A stretch of DNA of 64,000 nucleotides from Chromatiaceae bacterium (GTDB taxonomy: Bacteria > Pseudomonadota > Gammaproteobacteria > Chromatiales > Chromatiaceae). Below the pieces are notes generated by a model. The model made no database searches and was not told the DNA's origin. It saw only the letters and a list, made by a program, of their open reading frames with translations. The position numbers and the translations under genes were made by a program. Shown here in pieces: positions 59,354-64,000 of this stretch. Each line of letters starts with the position of its first letter. Position 1 is the stretch's first letter. Location: NCBI GenBank assembly GCA_013426805.1, contig JACDZG010000009.1, positions 36,551-100,550 on the forward strand, in the 5' to 3' direction.

Positions 59354-60085
59354 GTGAAGTATGTGCGTAAATCGGCTATAGAGCCTCCAGCTCTGACTGC
59401 GTACAAGAACAAATTCGCGGGTCAATTCACACACTTGAAGTGGAATATGTTCAAGAAGAACAATGACCGCCGCGATGCCATCAGAGAGCGGCTGCGCGAC
59501 GATCAGCGCGGGCTTTGTGCCTATTGCGAGAATACCCTGGTTGAACAGGACGAGTCGGTCGAGCATCTGGTACCGCGATCGGCAGGATTAGAGTACGAGT
59601 TGGATTGGAACAATCTGGTCCTGTGCTGTCTTGGCGGCGAGCGGCCAATTTCCGAGGACGTCCCCGACGCAGCAGTGCGATACGACTCGGATGGCTCGCG
59701 CTCCTGTGGCCATGCGAAGAAGCGACATCCGCGCCCGGTCGTGAACCCACGCTCGCTTCCCGTATCGCCGCGGCTGTTTCGTTTCAGCTCCGAGGATGGC
59801 AGGATACTTTGCGACGAGGCGTCCTGTGTGGCGGCCGGAGTCGCCGTGGAAGAGGTAGAGATGGCCATCACGACATGCGGACTGCGCGCGGGGCGGCTTA
59901 ACCGTGCTAGGTTAGCCGTAATCAACGAATTGGAGGGCATGCTGGCGAACGGGGATGCTGAGCGGCAAATCGCCGAGGACATCCTTCCCGCCGACGGATA
60001 CCTTCCGGCATTCTTCACTACCATCCGCTGGTATCTCGGTCAGGATGCCGAGGACCATCTGCAATCCATCAACTTCGCTGGCTGA
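59354..60085 (+). CDS. ptuB: Septu HNH nuclease PtuB
   Basis: 243 aa from GTG 59354. N-terminal MKYVRKSAIEPPALTAYKN is the TIGR02646 start. The HNH fold is visible as GLCAYCENTL (zinc/first strand), VEHLVPRSAG (catalytic histidine) and DWNNLVLCC (asparagine), with a further cysteine/histidine group in SCGHAKKRHPRPVVNP. It should form the effector complex with PtuA. The methylase gene begins five bases after its stop. Confidence 0.85.
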   Translation: MKYVRKSAIEPPALTAYKNKFAGQFTHLKWNMFKKNNDRRDAIRERLRDDQRGLCAYCENTLVEQDESVEHLVPRSAGLEYELDWNNLVLCCLGGERPISEDVPDAAVRYDSDGSRSCGHAKKRHPRPVVNPRSLPVSPRLFRFSSEDGRILCDEASCVAAGVAVEEVEMAITTCGLRAGRLNRARLAVINELEGMLANGDAERQIAEDILPADGYLPAFFTTIRWYLGQDAEDHLQSINFAG

Positions 60086-60089
60086 GTCC

Positions 60090-63050
<2,961 letters not shown>

Positions 63051-63099
63051 TCATAGGCAGAGTATGAATCATGCAAGTACCTATCAACCTTATATCTCA

Positions 63100-63204
63100 T
63101 TCCCACGCTCCGTGTGGGAATGCAGTCTTGGCCGCTCCCGCCGCCCGAACCCTCACGCGACGCTGGAGCATCAGGACTTGCGCTCCTGCTTGCGCGTGGG
63201 AGTC
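63100..63204. repeat. REP-like hairpin cluster 3
   Basis: TTCCCACGC-TCC-GTGTGGGAA (63100-63120; one mismatched pair) and a degenerate downstream part with CGACGCTGGAGC and GCGCGTGGGAG. Same family as the clusters at 16.9 and 20.5 kb. It fills the gap between the methylase and MntA-HepT genes. Confidence 0.7.
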
Positions 63205-63243
63205 AGATAATTTTGCGGGCACCATTGCTGGGGAGGGAACGCG

Positions 63244-63546
63244 ATGCATCCCGTTATGAATCTAGGCGAAGACGCTTTGGCTCAATTCTGCAGACGGCAT
63301 CACATCCGCCGTCTGTCCCTGTTTGGGTCGCAGTTGAAGGGGACGGCGCGGGCGGATAGCGATTTGGACCTGTTGGTTGAATTTCAACCGGAACACATCC
63401 CCGGTTTGCTCGGTATTGCCGGTATGGAAATCGAACTGTCGGAGGTGCTTGGCGGCCGAAAGGTCGATCTACGTACGGCGGCAGATCTCTCGCATTTCTT
63501 TCGTGACGAGGTTGTGCACATGGCTGAGGTGCAATATGCAGGATGA
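63244..63546 (+). CDS. mntA: MntA-type nucleotidyltransferase antitoxin
   Basis: 100 aa from ATG 63244 (GGAGGGAACGCG upstream). Minimal nucleotidyltransferase motif: [24 protein letters not shown], i.e. GS-x-x-x-G-x-A-R-x-DSD-x-D, with a third acid in KVDLRT. MntA AMPylates and silences HepT. It overlaps the HepT gene by 11 bp, the standard arrangement. Confidence 0.92.
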   Translation: MHPVMNLGEDALAQFCRRHHIRRLSLFGSQLKGTARADSDLDLLVEFQPEHIPGLLGIAGMEIELSEVLGGRKVDLRTAADLSHFFRDEVVHMAEVQYAG

Positions 63547-63874
63547 GGATCGCTTCCGCATTGGCCACATGATCGAGGCGGCGGAGGACGCGCTGGGGTT
63601 CATTGCTGACCGCACCCGTGCGGACCTGGACACCAATCGCATGTTGCTGTTTGCGCTGGTGCGCGCCGTCGAGATTATCGGCGAGGCGGCCAGCAAGGTG
63701 TCGGATGAGACTCGAAATGCTCACGCGGGCATTCCCTGGAAGGCCATCATTGGCATGCGTAACCGCCTGATACCTGCTTACTTCGACATCGACGCGGATA
63801 TTCTGTGGGTGGCGGTGACCGTGGAGATTCCGGCGCTGCTGGCTCAAGTGAAGGCGCTCATAAGGACACCATAG
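63536..63874 (+). CDS. hepT: HepT-type HEPN protein with disrupted catalytic motif
   Basis: 112 aa. HEPN helices: [39 protein letters not shown]. The RNase motif of the family is R-N-x-L-I-H-x-Y; here it reads [13 protein letters not shown], with proline (CCT at about 63773) where histidine (CAT or CAC) is expected. A single A-to-C change would explain it. The toxin is predicted to be catalytically dead while still able to bind MntA. Confidence 0.9.
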   Translation: MQDEDRFRIGHMIEAAEDALGFIADRTRADLDTNRMLLFALVRAVEIIGEAASKVSDETRNAHAGIPWKAIIGMRNRLIPAYFDIDADILWVAVTVEIPALLAQVKALIRTP

Positions 63875-63882
63875 AGAACAGC

Positions 63883-64000
63883 ATGGCCATCACCAACCAT
63901 GAGCGTGTCGGCAAATCGCTGGAGCATCTGAAGGCCGGTTTGGGGCCATTCGTCGAGCGCGAGATTCATGGCGCCATCGCCGCGAACGCCATCTCCATGG
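63883..64000 (+). CDS. N-terminus of a Swt1-HEPN/DUF499-type ATPase (runs off the window)
   Basis: 39 codons are visible from ATG 63883: MAITNHERVGKSLEHLKAGL, then GPFVEREIHGA. This start is characteristic of large proteins with a Swt1-type HEPN domain followed by a DUF499 AAA ATPase, the third member of helicase-methylase-ATPase loci. It begins nine bases after the HepT stop. The rest lies outside, so the call rests on the start and on context. Confidence 0.65.
   Translation, partial: MAITNHERVGKSLEHLKAGLGPFVEREIHGAIAANAISM

Noticed and set aside
57957..60085. Retron effector pair rather than Septu
   Set aside because: No reverse transcriptase or structured msr/msd-like RNA is seen next to the ATPase-HNH pair.

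Overview
The window reads as about 64 kb of a GC-rich gammaproteobacterial chromosome. The gene content best fits a purple sulfur bacterium of the Chromatiaceae type: an anaerobic pyruvate formate-lyase, a tetrahydromethanopterin-linked formaldehyde gene set, gammaproteobacterial ubiD/dgkA/tsaC, a two-subunit glycine decarboxylase, and families of short palindromic repeats common in that group. This assignment is an inference from gene content; no 16S gene is present. No tRNA, rRNA, CRISPR array or intact insertion sequence was recognised.

Layout. 1-2.2 kb: a decayed tandem duplication of a secreted Rap1a/Tai-like protein plus a glycine-zipper lipoprotein, then an RRM RNA-binding protein. 2.2-4.2 kb (minus strand): pterin carbinolamine dehydratase and ubiD. 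4.9-12.4 kb: pflB-pflA followed by beta-RFAP synthase, a CitG-like protein, formaldehyde-activating enzyme and pabB, a one-carbon/methanopterin block. 12.5-15.6 kb: a hybrid histidine kinase and a PIN/NYN-like protein. 15.7-20.6 kb: a ruined accessory patch with an hsdM lacking its SAM motif, an hsdS remnant, a DUF6978-DUF1828/1829 gene pair, a broken DUF4062 gene, a 15-bp minisatellite and clustered hairpin repeats. 20.7-28.8 kb: HIT protein, zinc-ribbon protein, a tandem glycine riboswitch and gcvT-gcvH-gcvPA-tpx-gcvPB, then dgkA, moaB and a moeA fragment.

29-37.7 kb: a membrane protein with a coiled-coil/FGE-sulfatase protein, remnants of a PfkB kinase, a sugar-binding lipoprotein-like pair, tsaC, a CFA-type methyltransferase, a secreted nuclease, a periplasmic retropepsin-like protease and moeB. 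37.5-44.8 kb (minus): an exopolysaccharide operon (exported protein, beta-barrel, Wza-like export protein, Wzc-like tyrosine autokinase, O-antigen ligase). 44.9-49.7 kb (minus): Atm1-type ABC exporter, NarX-like kinase, NarL-like regulator and rhodanese, translationally coupled.

50.8-64 kb is a dense defence island. An SNF2 helicase with a DUF3883 tail, a DUF1156 adenine methylase and, at the right edge, the start of a Swt1-HEPN/DUF499 ATPase together look like a helicase-methylase-ATPase (Hma-like) system. Other modules sit between its genes: a GHKL ATPase/DUF4325/PIN trio, a lone RecF/OLD-like ATPase, a Septu pair (ptuA-ptuB) and an MntA-HepT pair whose HEPN catalytic histidine codon is replaced by proline. 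Left of it are a broken hsdM start and a recombinase scrap. The least described items are the GHKL-DUF4325-PIN trio, the DUF6978-DUF1828/1829 pair, and the in-frame invasion of the defence genes by repeat and four-helix-bundle gene fragments.
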